The notes below the pieces were generated by a model. The model had not been told where the DNA came from, did not search any database, and worked only from the letters and a program-made list of their open reading frames with translations. The translations under genes were made by a program, and so were the position numbers. Source: Actinomycetota bacterium (lineage in GTDB: Bacteria > Actinomycetota > Thermoleophilia > Gaiellales > Gaiellaceae). From it: a stretch of DNA of 6,089 nt. Shown one piece after another: positions 1 through 6,089 of the stretch. How positions within the stretch are numbered: position 1 is the stretch's first letter; every line of letters begins with the position of its first letter. The DNA lies in contig JACCTK010000131.1 in assembly GCA_013812465.1 (NCBI GenBank), positions 1-6,089 of the forward strand, written 5' to 3'.

Positions 1-1
1 G

Positions 2-508
2 GCCGGGGCGGACATCGTCGCGCCGAGCGGGATGATCGACGGCATGGTGGGAGCAATCCGGACCACCCTCGACGGCGCCGGGCTGGAGCGGGTCGCGGTG
101 CTCTCGTACGCGGTCAAATACGCGTCCGCTTTCTACGGCCCGTTCCGCGACGCGGCGGAGGGCGCACCCGCGTTCGGGGACCGAAGAACGCATCAGATGG
201 ATCCCGGGAACGCACGCGAGGCGCTGCGGGAAGCGGCGCTCGACGTCGAGCAGGGCGCCGACGGGCTCGTGGTGAAGCCCGCGCTCGGATATCTCGACGT
301 GGTTCGCTCGGTGCACGAGCGCTTCGGAGAGCTGCCCCTTGCCGCCTACAACGTGAGCGGCGAGTACGCGATGGTGAAGGCGGCGGCGGCGAACGGGTGG
401 CTCGACGAGCGCGCGGTCGCGCTCGAGATCCTCACCGGAATCCGCCGAGCCGGCGCCGATCTCGTCATCACGTACCACGCCAAGGACGCGGCGCGTTGGA
501 TCCAGTGA
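2..508 (+). CDS. hemB: Porphobilinogen synthase (ALA dehydratase), C-terminal part, cut by window start
   Basis: HemB condenses two 5-aminolevulinate molecules into porphobilinogen in the cytoplasm, the first common step of tetrapyrrole synthesis. About 168 residues are visible, roughly the C-terminal half of a usual 320-330 residue protein; the start lies upstream of the window. The reading frame opens at base 2 with AGADIVAPS, a conserved HemB stretch. Both Schiff-base lysines are present: the one in [17 protein letters not shown] (visible residue 39, codon 116-118) and the one in [10 protein letters not shown] (visible residue 92, codon 275-277). The family strings [22 protein letters not shown] and [17 protein letters not shown] follow in order. 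The usual aromatic residue in the ITYFAKEA motif is His here, a mild variation. The metal-binding cysteine region is upstream, so zinc versus magnesium dependence cannot be judged. The TGA overlaps the GTG of the next gene by four bases, which points to cotranscription and coupled translation. Confidence 0.97.
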   Translation, partial: AGADIVAPSGMIDGMVGAIRTTLDGAGLERVAVLSYAVKYASAFYGPFRDAAEGAPAFGDRRTHQMDPGNAREALREAALDVEQGADGLVVKPALGYLDVVRSVHERFGELPLAAYNVSGEYAMVKAAAANGWLDERAVALEILTGIRRAGADLVITYHAKDAARWIQ

Positions 509-1260
509 CGAGCTCAACGCGGGGGCGTGTGGACGACCGGCCCGACGAGCTGTCGGAAGAGGTCGACGTCGCCGAGCACGGGCGGACGGCGGAGGGCGAG
601 ACGACCTCGCTCGACCGGCGGCTCTTCATGCAGCTCCAGGCCTTCGGGGGCGCGCGCGACACCGCCGCGCTCGTGTCGGCGCTCGAGGCGTCGGGCGTCG
701 GAGGGGTTCTCTACGAGGACGCCAACGACCCGACCGGCGTCGCCTTGCTCACGCTGAGCGAGTCCCCGGACGCTTTCGTATCGGAGCTCCGCGGGTTCTT
801 CCAGTCGGCGCCGTTCGCGGAGCTCGAGCCCAAGCCCGAGCTGACGATGCTCGGCCGAACCTACGCGATCGGCCACGAGCAGGATCTCGACGAGACGCTT
901 GTCGAGCGTCCTCGCCGTCGCGTGCTCGATCCTGCCCTGCGCTGGGCGATCTGGTATCCGCTCCGCCGCGCCGGCTCTTTCGAGCAGCTCTCTCGCAAGG
1001 AGCAGAACACGATCCTGATGGAGCATGGCGGAGTGGGGATGGCCTTCGGCCGCGCCGGTCTCGGGTACGACATCCGGCTTGCCTGTCACGGGCTGGACAA
1101 GCTCGACAACGACTTCGTCATCGGGCTTCTCGGCCCCGAGCTGCACCCGCTCTCGATCATCGTCCAGCGGATGCGGAAGACGCGGCAGACCTCGCTGCAC
1201 CTCGAGCGGCTGGGCCCGTTCTTCGTCGGCAGGGTCGCGTGGCAGAGCGGGTCGGCGTAG
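505..1260 (+). CDS. hemQ: Coprohaem decarboxylase HemQ/ChdC (chlorite dismutase superfamily)
   Basis: HemQ/ChdC oxidatively decarboxylates two propionates of Fe-coproporphyrin III to give haem b, the last step of the coproporphyrin-dependent pathway. From the GTG at 505 the protein has 251 residues, within the usual 220-270. Residues 1-37 are an acidic, poorly conserved leader, and the ferredoxin-like core begins near [10 protein letters not shown] (39-47). The conserved blocks are [10 protein letters not shown] (68-76), MLGRTYAIG (115-123), WAIWYPLRR (147-155), [11 protein letters not shown] (172-182), [16 protein letters not shown] (193-208) and [11 protein letters not shown] (233-243). By alignment from memory, Tyr151 matches the catalytic radical tyrosine (Listeria Tyr147) and His174 the proximal haem ligand. 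The distal Gln of Firmicutes enzymes and the Arg of true chlorite dismutases have no clear counterpart. GTG 505 is chosen for its GTGA overlap with hemB. GTG 529, behind a G-rich run, is an alternative giving 243 residues. The haem-gene neighbours favour haem synthesis over chlorite detoxification. Confidence 0.92.
   Translation: MTSSTRGRVDDRPDELSEEVDVAEHGRTAEGETTSLDRRLFMQLQAFGGARDTAALVSALEASGVGGVLYEDANDPTGVALLTLSESPDAFVSELRGFFQSAPFAELEPKPELTMLGRTYAIGHEQDLDETLVERPRRRVLDPALRWAIWYPLRRAGSFEQLSRKEQNTILMEHGGVGMAFGRAGLGYDIRLACHGLDKLDNDFVIGLLGPELHPLSIIVQRMRKTRQTSLHLERLGPFFVGRVAWQSGSA
1228..1234 (+). promoter_or_regulatory. Possible ribosome binding site for hemE start at GTG 1239
   Basis: GGCAGGG lies inside the end of hemQ, four bases before the GTG at 1239. 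It is a partial match to the AGGAGG consensus with short spacing. It favours the upstream hemE start, because the alternative GTG at 1281 has only GGGCGAG directly abutting it, too close to work as a normal Shine-Dalgarno sequence. Confidence 0.35.
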
Positions 1261-2327
1261 CCGAGACACCGCCGGGCGAGGTGGACAAGGAGCCGACCTC
1301 GCCGTTTCTTCGGGCATGCCTCGGGCTGCCTGCAGACCGCACGCCCGTCTGGCTGTTGCGCCAGGCAGGCAGGTACATGCCCGAATATCGCGCGCTGCGG
1401 GAGAAGCACACGATGCTCGACGTCATCCGCACCCCCGAGCTCGCGGCGCAGGTGACGCTGATGCCGGTCGACGCGTTCGGCGTCGACGCCGCGATCGTCT
1501 TCTCGGACATCCTGCCGCCGCTCGTGGGCATGGGGCTCGAGCTCGACTTCGTCAAGGGCGACGGGCCGAGGATCGGGAACCCGATAAGGAGTCCACGCGA
1601 CGTCGACCTCCTCGGAACCCCGCCCGCCGAGGAGACGATGTCGGGGACGCTCGACGCGATCATGCTCGTTCGCCGCGAGCTCAAGTCGCGTGACATTCCG
1701 GTGATCGGGTTCGCAGGCGCGCCTTTCACGCTCGCGAGTTACGCGATCGAAGGCGGGACGTCGAAGGACTTCTCGAAGACGAAGGCCTTCATGCTCTCCG
1801 AGCCCGCGGCGTGGCGACGCCTGTTGACCAAGCTCGCGACCGTGCAGGCGGACTATCTGCTGGCGCAGGCCCGGGCAGGAGCGCAGGCTCTGCAGGTGTT
1901 CGACTCCTGGGCGGGTCGTGCGCTCGGGCGCGAGGACTACCTGCGCTACGTCACGCCGGTGAACCGGGATCTCTACGCAGAGCTCGCGCGCGCGGATGTT
2001 CCCGTGATCAACTTCTCACTCGGGGTGAGCGCGTATCTGGCGGAGGCCGCTGCCTGCGGTGGCGACGTCGTGGGGCTCGACTGGCAGCTCTCGCTCGACG
2101 ATGCGTGGGCGGTGCTGGGTTCCGAGCGGCCGGTGCAGGGCAACCTCGATCCCGCGTCGCTGCTCGCGCCGTGGGAGGTGCTTCGGTCGCGGGTCGACGA
2201 CGTGCTCGAGCGCGCAGCCGGCCGTTCCGGACATGTCTTCAACGTCGGACACGGTCTGGTGCCGCAGACGCCGGTCGACAACGTGCGCCGGCTCGTGGAG
2301 CACGTCCAGGAGCAGACTTCGAAGTGA
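1239..2327 (+). CDS. hemE: Uroporphyrinogen III decarboxylase
   Basis: HemE removes four carboxyl groups from the acetate side chains of uroporphyrinogen III to give coproporphyrinogen III, without a cofactor. The translation carries the family signature PVWLLRQAGRYMPEYR (residues 36-51), with the substrate-binding arginines. The residues equivalent to human UROD Asp86, Tyr164, Ser219 and His339 are Asp90 (VFSDIL), Tyr168 (GAPFTLASYAIEGG), Ser223 (QVFDSWAG) and His338 (NVGHGLVP). VVGLDW and VQGNLDP are also present, so the enzyme looks intact. From GTG 1239 it has 362 residues and overlaps hemQ by 22 bases. From GTG 1281 it would have 348, closer to the usual 340-355, starting 20 bases after hemQ stops. 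The longer form has the better upstream Shine-Dalgarno-like sequence, so the start is unsettled. The TGA overlaps the hemH start by four bases. Confidence 0.97.
   Translation: MAERVGVAETPPGEVDKEPTSPFLRACLGLPADRTPVWLLRQAGRYMPEYRALREKHTMLDVIRTPELAAQVTLMPVDAFGVDAAIVFSDILPPLVGMGLELDFVKGDGPRIGNPIRSPRDVDLLGTPPAEETMSGTLDAIMLVRRELKSRDIPVIGFAGAPFTLASYAIEGGTSKDFSKTKAFMLSEPAAWRRLLTKLATVQADYLLAQARAGAQALQVFDSWAGRALGREDYLRYVTPVNRDLYAELARADVPVINFSLGVSAYLAEAAACGGDVVGLDWQLSLDDAWAVLGSERPVQGNLDPASLLAPWEVLRSRVDDVLERAAGRSGHVFNVGHGLVPQTPVDNVRRLVEHVQEQTSK
2308..2312 (+). promoter_or_regulatory. Possible ribosome binding site for hemH
   Basis: AGGAG lies inside the end of hemE, 11 bases before the GTG at 2324. The match is good and the spacing slightly long. 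Together with the GTGA overlap it supports starting hemH at 2324, which begins VTTGVLVMAYGGP as expected for the family, rather than at any of the in-frame upstream codons inside hemE. Confidence 0.4.
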
Positions 2328-3235
2328 CAACAGGTGTCCTCGTCATGGCGTACGGTGGGCCCGAGTCGCTCGAGGAGATTCCGGGGTATCTCGCAGACAT
2401 TCGCTCCGGCCGCGCGACTCCGCGTGCGGTCGTCGACGAGATCACCGAGAACTACCGCGCGATCGGCGGCCGCTCACCGCTCCTGGAGGTGACCCGCGGC
2501 CAGGTGGACGCGCTAGCGGAGGAGCTCGGCGACGACTACCGCTGCTATCTGGGGATGCGCCACTGGGCGCCCTGGATCGAGGAGGTCGTCGGCCGGATGC
2601 TGACGGACGGCGTCACGGATGCAGTCGGGCTCGTCCTCGCCCCGCAGTTCAGCGCGCTGTCGGTCGCGAAGTACCAGCAGCGGGTCGCGGACGGACTCGA
2701 TCTGTATCGCGGAAGCATCGCATTCCGGCACGTGTCGAGCTACCACGACGCCTCCGGCCTGATCGACGCGTTTGCGGGCCGCGTTGCCGAAGGGCTGTCC
2801 CGCTGGCCGGAGAGCGACCGGGACCGAGTCCACTTCGTCTTCACCGCGCACAGCCTTCCGGAGCGGCTGCTCGCGAACGGCGACCCCTATGGTGCGCAGT
2901 GCCTGGAGACCGCGCAGCTCGTGGCGGAACGCGCCGGGCTCGCGGCCGAGCGTTGGTCGTGGAGCTACCAGTCCGCGGGGCGCACTCCGGAGCCGTGGGC
3001 CGGACCTGACCTCGGCCAGCATCTCTCGGAGCTTGCCGCTCGCGGCATTCGCGACGTCGTCGTGGTCCCGGTGGGATTCGTCTCCGACCACGTGGAGATC
3101 CTCTTCGACATCGACGTCCGAGCTCGCGCTCGAGCGGACGAGCTGGGGATGCGGCTCGAACGGCCACCCGCGCTGAACGACGATCCCGTGTTCATCGACA
3201 CGCTCGCTGAGCTCGTGCGGGGTCGCGCGGCGTGA
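2324..3235 (+). CDS. hemH: Ferrochelatase, coproporphyrin III type (CpfC)
   Basis: This enzyme inserts Fe2+ into a porphyrin; in the coproporphyrin branch the substrate is coproporphyrin III and the product coprohaem, the substrate of HemQ. The 303-residue protein (Bacillus subtilis HemH has about 310) matches the Bacillus enzyme along its length: VLVMAYGGP at the N-terminus, NYRAIGGRSPL (43-53), MRHWAPWIEE (78-87), VLAPQFSALSV (104-114), TAHSLPERL (174-182), WSYQSAGRTPEPWAGPD (213-229) and VPVGFVSDHVEILFDID (248-264). His176 and Glu258 correspond to the metal-insertion residues His183 and Glu264 of B. subtilis. Tyr10 corresponds to Tyr13, the axial ligand characteristic of coproporphyrin ferrochelatases. 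Only two cysteines (74 and 193) are present and there is no C-terminal extension, so no [2Fe-2S] cluster of the kind seen in animal and some actinobacterial enzymes is expected. No membrane segment is visible. It shares a GTGA overlap with the genes on both sides. Confidence 0.96.
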   Translation: MTTGVLVMAYGGPESLEEIPGYLADIRSGRATPRAVVDEITENYRAIGGRSPLLEVTRGQVDALAEELGDDYRCYLGMRHWAPWIEEVVGRMLTDGVTDAVGLVLAPQFSALSVAKYQQRVADGLDLYRGSIAFRHVSSYHDASGLIDAFAGRVAEGLSRWPESDRDRVHFVFTAHSLPERLLANGDPYGAQCLETAQLVAERAGLAAERWSWSYQSAGRTPEPWAGPDLGQHLSELAARGIRDVVVVPVGFVSDHVEILFDIDVRARARADELGMRLERPPALNDDPVFIDTLAELVRGRAA

Positions 3236-4620
3236 AGATCGTCGTCGTAGGGGGAGGTCTTTCGGGGCTCGCCTCCGCCCATCGCCTCGGATCCTTGCTC
3301 CCCGAAGCGAAGATCGTGCTCGTCGAGCGAGCGGAGCGAGTGGGCGGAGCGCTCCTCACGGAGCGGACCGACGGTTTCGTGATCGAGGGCGGGCCGGACA
3401 GCTTCCTCTCGCGCAAGGAGCGAGGGGTCGGACTCTGCGAGGAGCTGGGCCTCGCCGGCGCGCTCGTGGGACGGAAACCCGAGAACGCCCGGAGCTACGT
3501 TCGCCACGGATCGGAGCTCCATCTACTCCCCGATGGCCTCACCGGCATGATCCCGACCGACCTCGATTCGCTGGGGGCGAGCACGCTGCTTTCCGCCGCC
3601 GGCCGGGAACGCCTGTCCGCCGAGGTCGATCTTCCTCCAGAGCCCTCCGGCGCCGACGAGTCGATCGCGACGTTCGTCACGCGCCGGCTCGGGGCCGAGG
3701 CGTACGAGCGACTCGTCGAGCCGCTGATGACGGGGATCTACGGCGGCGACGGCGCACAGCTCTCGCTACAGGCGACCTTCCCCAATCTGAGCGCGCTCGA
3801 GCTGGAGCACGGCAGCCTGATCCGGGGCTTGCTGGCGCAGTCCGAAGCAGGCGCGTGCGCGTATCCGCCCTTCGTCACGCTTACCTCCGGAATGCAGGCG
3901 CTCACTGAACGGCTCTTCGAGCGTGTCCGGCGAACCGTCGTGCTGACCGGACGGACCGTTCTCGCTTTGCATTCGAGCGAAAACGGATACGAGCTGAAGC
4001 TCGACGGCGGCGAGCGAATCCAAGCGGATGGCGTCGTGGTGGCCATTCCGGCATTTGCGGCGGCTGATCTCCTCGCGGAGCTCGATCACGAGCTCGCGGC
4101 TGCTCACGCGGAGATCCCCTACAGCTCGACGGTCGTGGTCAGCCTCGCGTACCGGGCGGAGGACATCGCGCACCCGCTGGCCGGCTACGGCTACGTCGTC
4201 CCGCGAGCAGCGGGCTCGGAGGTCCTGGCCTGCAGTTGGACGTCGAGCAAGTGGGAGGGTCGTGCGCCAAAAGGCTTCGCGTTGATCCGCGTGTTCGCCG
4301 GCCGCTTCGGCGGGCGGGATGTCACCTCCGACTCGGACGGAGGGCTGATCGCCCTCGCCCGGGAGGAGCTACGACTGCTCGACATCGACGCGACGCCCTC
4401 TCTGTGCTGCGTCCACCGCTGGCCGCGCGGGATGCCGCAGTACGTCCTAGGCCATCCCGAGCGCCTCGAGCGGATCGACGCCGCGCTCGCCGACCATCAC
4501 GGGCTCGCGCTCGCCGGAGCGGCGTACCGCGGAGTCGGTATTCCCGACTGCATCCACTCCGGCGAAGAGGCGGCGCGCTCGCTCGCCGAGTCCCTCGGGC
4601 GGGCGGGCATGCTCCAGTGA
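3232..4620 (+). CDS. hemY: FAD-dependent coproporphyrinogen/protoporphyrinogen III oxidase (CgoX/HemY)
   Basis: HemY-type oxidases use FAD and O2 to remove six electrons from a porphyrinogen; in this gene context the likely substrate is coproporphyrinogen III (CgoX). The 462-residue protein opens with a Rossmann dinucleotide-binding motif, VVVGGGLSGLASA (4-16), followed by VERAERVGGALLTE (31-44) and the active-site stretch GFVIEGGPDSFLSRK (48-62). The substrate-domain block RLVEPLMTGIYGGDGAQLSLQATFP (160-184) and HGSLIRGL (193-200) are typical of the family. The C-terminal FAD motif is LALAGAAYRGVGIPDCIHSGEEAA (425-448). Length is normal for the family and no frame break is seen. GTG 3232 is chosen because its Rossmann strand then begins at once (VKIVVVGG) and because it overlaps the hemH TGA by four bases; only a weak GGGG at 3219-3222 serves as a possible ribosome binding site. 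It is the last gene of the overlapping unit. Coproporphyrinogen versus protoporphyrinogen preference is inferred from HemQ and HemH nearby, not from residues. Confidence 0.95.
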   Translation: MKIVVVGGGLSGLASAHRLGSLLPEAKIVLVERAERVGGALLTERTDGFVIEGGPDSFLSRKERGVGLCEELGLAGALVGRKPENARSYVRHGSELHLLPDGLTGMIPTDLDSLGASTLLSAAGRERLSAEVDLPPEPSGADESIATFVTRRLGAEAYERLVEPLMTGIYGGDGAQLSLQATFPNLSALELEHGSLIRGLLAQSEAGACAYPPFVTLTSGMQALTERLFERVRRTVVLTGRTVLALHSSENGYELKLDGGERIQADGVVVAIPAFAAADLLAELDHELAAAHAEIPYSSTVVVSLAYRAEDIAHPLAGYGYVVPRAAGSEVLACSWTSSKWEGRAPKGFALIRVFAGRFGGRDVTSDSDGGLIALAREELRLLDIDATPSLCCVHRWPRGMPQYVLGHPERLERIDAALADHHGLALAGAAYRGVGIPDCIHSGEEAARSLAESLGRAGMLQ

Positions 4621-4636
4621 GGCGAGACGAGAGACC

Positions 4637-4661
4637 GCCAAGTAACAGTCTGTTACTTGGC
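4637..4661 (+). promoter_or_regulatory. Perfect 25-base palindrome before hemL, probable operator
   Basis: Two perfect 12-base arms (4637-4648 and 4650-4661) flank a single T at 4649; the core is GTAACAGTCTGTTAC (4642-4656). It ends 14 bases before the hemL ATG, in the only true gap between genes before the window's tail. It is much less GC-rich than its surroundings. A one-base centre cannot form a hairpin loop without opening stem pairs, and no T-run follows, so a binding site for a dimeric repressor or activator (TetR- or MarR-like spacing) is more likely than a terminator. The same core recurs after hemL. No convincing -35/-10 pair could be assigned, and the regulator is not identified. 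Confidence 0.75.
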
Positions 4662-4675
4662 ATGGTTGCGTAGCG

Positions 4676-5989
4676 ATGAGCGCAGGAGAAACCACACGAG
4701 CAAACCGCACGACGTCGGAGGAGCTGTTCGGGGAGGCTCTCGAGCTCATGCCAGGTGGCGTCTCGTCGCCGGTGCGCGCATTCAAGGCCGTCGGCGGCAC
4801 GCCGATCTTCGTCGAGCGAGGCGAGGGCGCGTACCTCGTCGACGTGGACGGAAACCGCTACCTGGACTACGTCCTCTCGTGGGGGCCGCTGATCCTCGGT
4901 CACGCCCATCCCCGCGTCGTCCGAGCGCTCGAGGAAGCGGTGCGCCGCGGAACGAGCTACGGCGCGCCGAGTCCGCTCGAGCTCGAGCTCGCTCGCCTCA
5001 TCCAGGATGCGATGCCGAGTGTCGAGCTCGTGCGCTTCGTGAGCTCCGGGACGGAGGCGACGATGAGCGCGCTCCGGCTCGCCCGCGCGTTCACCGGGCG
5101 TCCGAAGATCGTCAAGTTCGCCGGCTGCTACCACGGCCACGCCGATCTCCTGCTCGTGCAGGCGGGATCCGGGGTGGCCACCTTCAACCTTCCCGACTCG
5201 CCGGGCGTGACCGCGGGGGCGGTCGCCGACACGCTGATCGCGCCTTACAACGATCTCGAGGCGATCGAGCTGCTCTTCGCGCAGCACGAGGGTGACATCG
5301 CCGCCGTCATCGTCGAGCCGGTTGCCGGGAATATGGGCCTCGTTGCTCCGGCCGAGGGCTTTCTCGACTGTTTGCGGGCCCTGACCACGGCCTACGACGC
5401 CCTGCTCGTCTTCGACGAGGTGATGACGGGCTTCCGCGTGCATCCGGGCGGAGCGCAGGCGCTGTACGGAGTCACCCCAGACCTGACCACGCTCGGCAAG
5501 GTGATCGGCGGGGGTCTCCCGGTCGGCGCCTACGGCGGCCGCCGCGAGATCATGGAGCTCGTCTCGCCCGCTGGGCCTGTGTACCAGGCGGGGACGCTGT
5601 CCGGAAACCCCCTCGCGATGACCGCCGGGATCGAGACGCTGCGCGAGCTCGGGGAGCCGGGGGTGTGGGAGGGAACCGTCCGCGCGGGAGAGCGCCTCTG
5701 CACGGGCCTCCGCGATGGGGCGGCCGGGGCCGGGGTCGCCACGCAGGCCGCTCAGCTCGGGACGATGCTCGGGCTCTTCTTCAGCGAGTCGGCGATCGAG
5801 AGCTGGGTAGATGCGAGACGCGCGGACACGGCGCGCTTCGCCGCATTCCACCGCACGATGCTCGAGCGCGGCGTCTACCTGGCGCCCTCGCAGTTCGAGG
5901 CGTGGTTCCTCTCGACCGTCCACGGCGACGACGAGATCGACACCACGATCGCGGCAGCGCGTGACGCGTTCGCCTCGCTTCGCCGCTGA
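4676..5989 (+). CDS. hemL: Glutamate-1-semialdehyde 2,1-aminomutase
   Basis: HemL is a PLP enzyme that converts glutamate-1-semialdehyde to 5-aminolevulinate, completing the C5 route begun by glutamyl-tRNA reductase (HemA). The 437 residues (E. coli HemL has 426) match the family throughout: [20 protein letters not shown] (24-43), [12 protein letters not shown] (68-79), the cofactor-phosphate loop [15 protein letters not shown] (123-137), [11 protein letters not shown] (150-160), VEPVAGNMG (213-221), [10 protein letters not shown] (246-255), with Asp247 as the likely partner of the PLP pyridine nitrogen, and the Schiff-base Lys275 in [18 protein letters not shown]. The GTLSGNP (306-312) and [13 protein letters not shown] (399-411) blocks complete the fold. 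It is a separate unit from the genes before it, lying 55 bases after hemY behind a palindromic operator-like site. ATG 4676 lacks a visible Shine-Dalgarno sequence, but no better start precedes the conserved N-terminus; the first 12 or so residues are unconserved. Haem synthesis via ALA from glutamyl-tRNA is implied. Confidence 0.97.
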   Translation: MSAGETTRANRTTSEELFGEALELMPGGVSSPVRAFKAVGGTPIFVERGEGAYLVDVDGNRYLDYVLSWGPLILGHAHPRVVRALEEAVRRGTSYGAPSPLELELARLIQDAMPSVELVRFVSSGTEATMSALRLARAFTGRPKIVKFAGCYHGHADLLLVQAGSGVATFNLPDSPGVTAGAVADTLIAPYNDLEAIELLFAQHEGDIAAVIVEPVAGNMGLVAPAEGFLDCLRALTTAYDALLVFDEVMTGFRVHPGGAQALYGVTPDLTTLGKVIGGGLPVGAYGGRREIMELVSPAGPVYQAGTLSGNPLAMTAGIETLRELGEPGVWEGTVRAGERLCTGLRDGAAGAGVATQAAQLGTMLGLFFSESAIESWVDARRADTARFAAFHRTMLERGVYLAPSQFEAWFLSTVHGDDEIDTTIAAARDAFASLRR

Positions 5990-6036
5990 GACCAAGTCAG
6001 AAGTCAACCGCTTCCCGCTCGTGACGCGCGCGATCC

Positions 6037-6057
6037 CTTGTAACAGACTGTTGCAAG
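6037..6057 (+). promoter_or_regulatory. Imperfect palindrome after hemL, second probable operator
   Basis: Ten-base arms (6037-6046 and 6048-6057) around a central A at 6047 form a palindrome with one mismatched pair. Its 15-base core (6040-6054) is GTAACAGACTGTTGC, identical to the pre-hemL site at 13 of 15 positions. It lies in the 100-base non-coding tail after hemL, 48 bases beyond the stop. It may act on the next gene or operon beyond the window, or pair with the first site to control hemL. No T-run follows and the centre is one base, so terminator function is unlikely. The rest of the tail (5990-6036 and 6058-6089) shows no clear gene, promoter or terminator. Confidence 0.6.
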
Positions 6058-6089
6058 AGGTTCTGCTTGCGACCGTGCCCTACGCTTTC

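Noticed and set aside
505..1260. A true chlorite dismutase for (per)chlorate respiration or detoxification
   Set aside because: The distal Arg of true chlorite dismutases is not found at its usual place, the ChdC catalytic tyrosine is present, no perchlorate or chlorate reductase genes are nearby, and all neighbours make haem.
514..1317. A 267-codon open frame on the minus strand opposite hemQ
   Set aside because: It has the same composition artefact; the + strand HemQ translation carries all conserved family blocks, and nothing recognisable appears on the minus strand.
1811..2323. In-frame upstream extension of hemH inside hemE, and a matching extension of the hemQ frame back to 397 inside hemB
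   Set aside because: The extra residues are low-complexity Arg/Ala/Gly shadows of the preceding gene; family N-termini and the GTGA overlaps place the starts at 2324 and 505.
4637..4661. The palindrome as a rho-independent terminator for the hemB-hemY unit
   Set aside because: The arms are not GC-rich for this genome, the centre is one base with no loop, and no T-run follows; recurrence of the same core after hemL fits a protein-binding site better.
4970..5000. Short CTCGAG/GAGCTC tandem run in hemL
   Set aside because: It encodes conserved Leu-Glu-Leu-Glu-Leu residues with favoured GC-rich codons, and the same words recur throughout all genes of the window.
4322..6007. A 561-codon open frame on the minus strand opposite hemY and hemL
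   Set aside because: It is a GC-bias shadow. The + strand carries two intact, strongly conserved enzymes over the same bases, and the minus-strand translation is Arg/Glu/Ala/Gly-rich with no recognisable domain.
5990..6089. A promoter or terminator in the tail beyond the second palindrome
   Set aside because: TTGCAA (6051-6056) and TACGCT (6081-6086) are 24 bases apart, too far for a normal -35/-10 pair, and no GC-rich hairpin with a T-run is visible.

Overview
This 6.1 kb window is a compact haem biosynthesis locus with all genes on the + strand. In order: the C-terminal half of hemB (porphobilinogen synthase), hemQ/chdC (coprohaem decarboxylase, chlorite dismutase superfamily), hemE (uroporphyrinogen decarboxylase), hemH/cpfC (ferrochelatase), hemY/cgoX (FAD-dependent porphyrinogen oxidase) and hemL (glutamate-1-semialdehyde aminotransferase). 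The DNA is strongly GC-rich, with GTG starts and G/C-ending codons. The gene set is the monoderm/actinobacterial type: HemQ, HemY and a Bacillus-like HemH together, with no HemF or HemN in view. A deep-branching actinobacterium (for example Thermoleophilia or a relative) is my best guess. That is inference from composition and gene content, not from a marker gene.

Layout. Positions 2-4620 form one tightly packed unit. hemB/hemQ, hemE/hemH and hemH/hemY each overlap through a 4-base GTGA, in which the start codon of the next gene shares bases with the TGA of the previous one. hemE either overlaps hemQ by 22 bases or starts 20 bases after it. Cotranscription and translational coupling are therefore very likely. 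The only true gap before the window's tail is 4621-4675, between hemY and hemL. It holds a perfect 12+1+12 palindrome. A related palindrome with the same core lies 48 bases after hemL, near the end of the window. These look like two operators for one unidentified dimeric regulator, which would give hemL, and perhaps the next gene or operon downstream, its own control.

How the genes work together. HemL makes 5-aminolevulinate (ALA) and HemB condenses two ALA into porphobilinogen. HemC and HemD are not in the window, though hemC/hemD are often found upstream of hemB. HemE gives coproporphyrinogen III, HemY/CgoX oxidises it to coproporphyrin III, HemH/CpfC inserts iron, and HemQ/ChdC decarboxylates coprohaem to haem b. 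The residues visible in HemH (a Tyr at the Bacillus Tyr13 position) and HemQ (catalytic Tyr and proximal His) fit this coproporphyrin-dependent route.

I see no mobile element, CRISPR array, RNA gene or undescribed enzymatic system. The least explained element is the palindrome pair around hemL. The next is the divergent distal haem pocket of the HemQ-type protein.
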